Source of the DNA: an uncultured Eubacterium sp.
GTDB lineage: Bacteria > Bacillota > Clostridia > Lachnospirales > Lachnospiraceae
Direction of reading: 5' to 3'
NCBI GenBank assembly: GCA_945648485.1
Contig: CALZFR010000003.1
Coordinates: 1 to 35,202 of the forward strand
DNA: 35,202 nt
Position 1 is the first letter of the stretch, and the number at the start of each line of letters is the position of its first letter. A model generated the notes under the pieces. That model made no database searches. It had not been told where the DNA came from and worked only from the letters and a program-made list of their open reading frames with translations. A program made the translations under genes and the position numbers. This document shows positions 34,134 to 35,202 of the stretch, piece after piece.

Positions 34134-35202
34134 TTACTTATTATTCTTAAGCTCAAGGTCTGCCCTGTCAAAAGCTTCTGAAATAGCAGCACCCGGCGCA
34201 ACCATTGGGAACACCTTGTCATCCTTGCCTATTACGCATTCAATCACACAAGGTATATTTAATTCAATAGCTTCCTTTAAGGCATTATCAAATGATTCAG
34301 AATCAGTTACTCTGTAAGCCTTTGCTCCCATTCCTTCTGATACTTTAACAAAATCAGTAACATCCTCAAGAACAGTTGCTGAATATCTCTGACCATAGAA
34401 CAAATCCTGCCACTGTCTTACCATACCAAGAACATGATTATTAAGAATAACCTCAATTACCGGAATATTATATCTTGTAGCTGTTGCCAGTTCATTCATG
34501 TTCATTCTGAAGCATCCGTCTCCGGCTATATTAATAACAACCTTATCCCTGCATCCAACTTTGGCGCCTATCGCTGCTCCAAGTCCATATCCCATTGTTC
34601 CAAGTCCTCCTGATGTCAGGAGCGTTCTTGGCTTCTTATAAGTATAATGCTGTGCAGCCCACATCTGATGCTGTCCTACATCTGTAGATATAATCGCTTC
34701 TCCCTTGGTAATGTCATATATATGTTCCATAACCAGCGGTCCATTAAGAATATCTTTTCTGTATGCCATTGGGAACTTAACCTTAAGTTCCTCAATCTCA
34801 TTAACCCAATCAGAATGATCCATCTGCTCGAGCTTGGCGTTAACACGCTTTAATACTTCAAGGGCATCTCCAATCACAGTAGCATCTGCCTTAATATTCT
34901 TATTAATCTCAGCAGGGTCTACGTCAAACTGGAGAATCTTCGCATTGCTTGCAAACTTCTTGGCATTACCTGTTACTCTGTCTGAGAAACGGGCACCAAT
35001 AACAATAAGAAGATCACATCGTGATACACCATAGTTAGATGCTTTTGTTCCATGCATACCCAGCATTCCTGAATATAATGGATCGGAACCGTCAAATGCG
35101 CCTTTACCCATAAGAGAATCCGTAACTGGAGCATTGATTTTATGTACAAATCTGCCAAGCTCCTCTGAAGCTCCCGAAGCAATTACTCCTCCACCTACAA
35201 AT
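34134..35202 (-). CDS. ilvB: Acetolactate synthase large subunit (5'-partial at window edge)
   Basis: ORF continues past 35111 to the window edge (VGGGVIASGASEELGRFVHKINAPVTDSLMGKGAFDG); 'IGARFSDRVTGNAKKFA', 'INIAGDGCFRMNMNELATATRYNIPV', 'LNNHVLGMVRQWQDLFYGQRYS'. Confidence 0.95.
   Translation of the reverse strand, partial: FVGGGVIASGASEELGRFVHKINAPVTDSLMGKGAFDGSDPLYSGMLGMHGTKASNYGVSRCDLLIVIGARFSDRVTGNAKKFASNAKILQFDVDPAEINKNIKADATVIGDALEVLKRVNAKLEQMDHSDWVNEIEELKVKFPMAYRKDILNGPLVMEHIYDITKGEAIISTDVGQHQMWAAQHYTYKKPRTLLTSGGLGTMGYGLGAAIGAKVGCRDKVVINIAGDGCFRMNMNELATATRYNIPVIEVILNNHVLGMVRQWQDLFYGQRYSATVLEDVTDFVKVSEGMGAKAYRVTDSESFDNALKEAIELNIPCVIECVIGKDDKVFPMVAPGAAISEAFDRADLELKNNK

Noticed and set aside
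275-35034. Numerous plus-strand ORFs of 60-257 aa from the six-frame track (e.g. 1974-2633, 30227-31000)
   Set aside because: All lie antisense to well-recognised minus-strand genes, have low-complexity Ser/Leu/Ile-rich translations typical of antisense frames, and show no family signature.
34973-35182. Minus-strand 69-aa ORF near the right edge
   Set aside because: Out-of-frame shadow of ilvB, which reads in frame to the window edge.
1-35202. CRISPR array, tRNA/rRNA genes, IS elements/prophage, phage-defence cluster
   Set aside because: No regularly spaced repeats, no cloverleaf or rRNA-like stretches, and no transposase, integrase or defence gene among the ORFs; the region is core-genome in character.

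Overview
Low-GC Firmicute chromosome segment, most likely Lachnospiraceae (Lachnospira/Roseburia-like; inferred from gene content and order, not searched). Every gene I can support is on the minus strand. In transcription order (high to low coordinate): partial ilvB; serC-serA; a 6-TM chemotaxis receptor and DUF1015 gene; an alpha/beta-hydrolase, a GlgB-like protein and an MscS channel; a VTC-domain/DUF4956 pair; ireB-yqgF-DUF1292; rnj-ylbF-like-truncated mltG-trmR-U32/trhP; sigK-like, pepP, a membrane-anchored orphan; comM-dprA-topA; codY; then the early fla operon flgB-flgC-fliE-fliF-fliG-fliH-fliI-fliJ-motE-like. Most of this is conserved core genome. The observation I rate highest is a GH13 branching-enzyme homolog (25581-27863). 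It keeps the GlgB fold signatures but has lost the nucleophile Asp (DGLRVDAVASM becomes DGLRLKEVASM) and most other catalytic motifs. It also has an Ala/Lys/Glu-rich helical tail and lies 9 nt upstream of an MscS-family channel gene, which suggests an uncharacterised glucan-sensing/mechanosensitive module. Other leads are a sigma28-type promoter upstream of flgB, a CodY box abutting the codY promoter, a sigK-like gene without a pro-sequence whose SD sits in a terminator hairpin, a probable AUU start codon, and an MltG homolog lacking its catalytic domain. No tRNA, rRNA, CRISPR or mobile element was seen.
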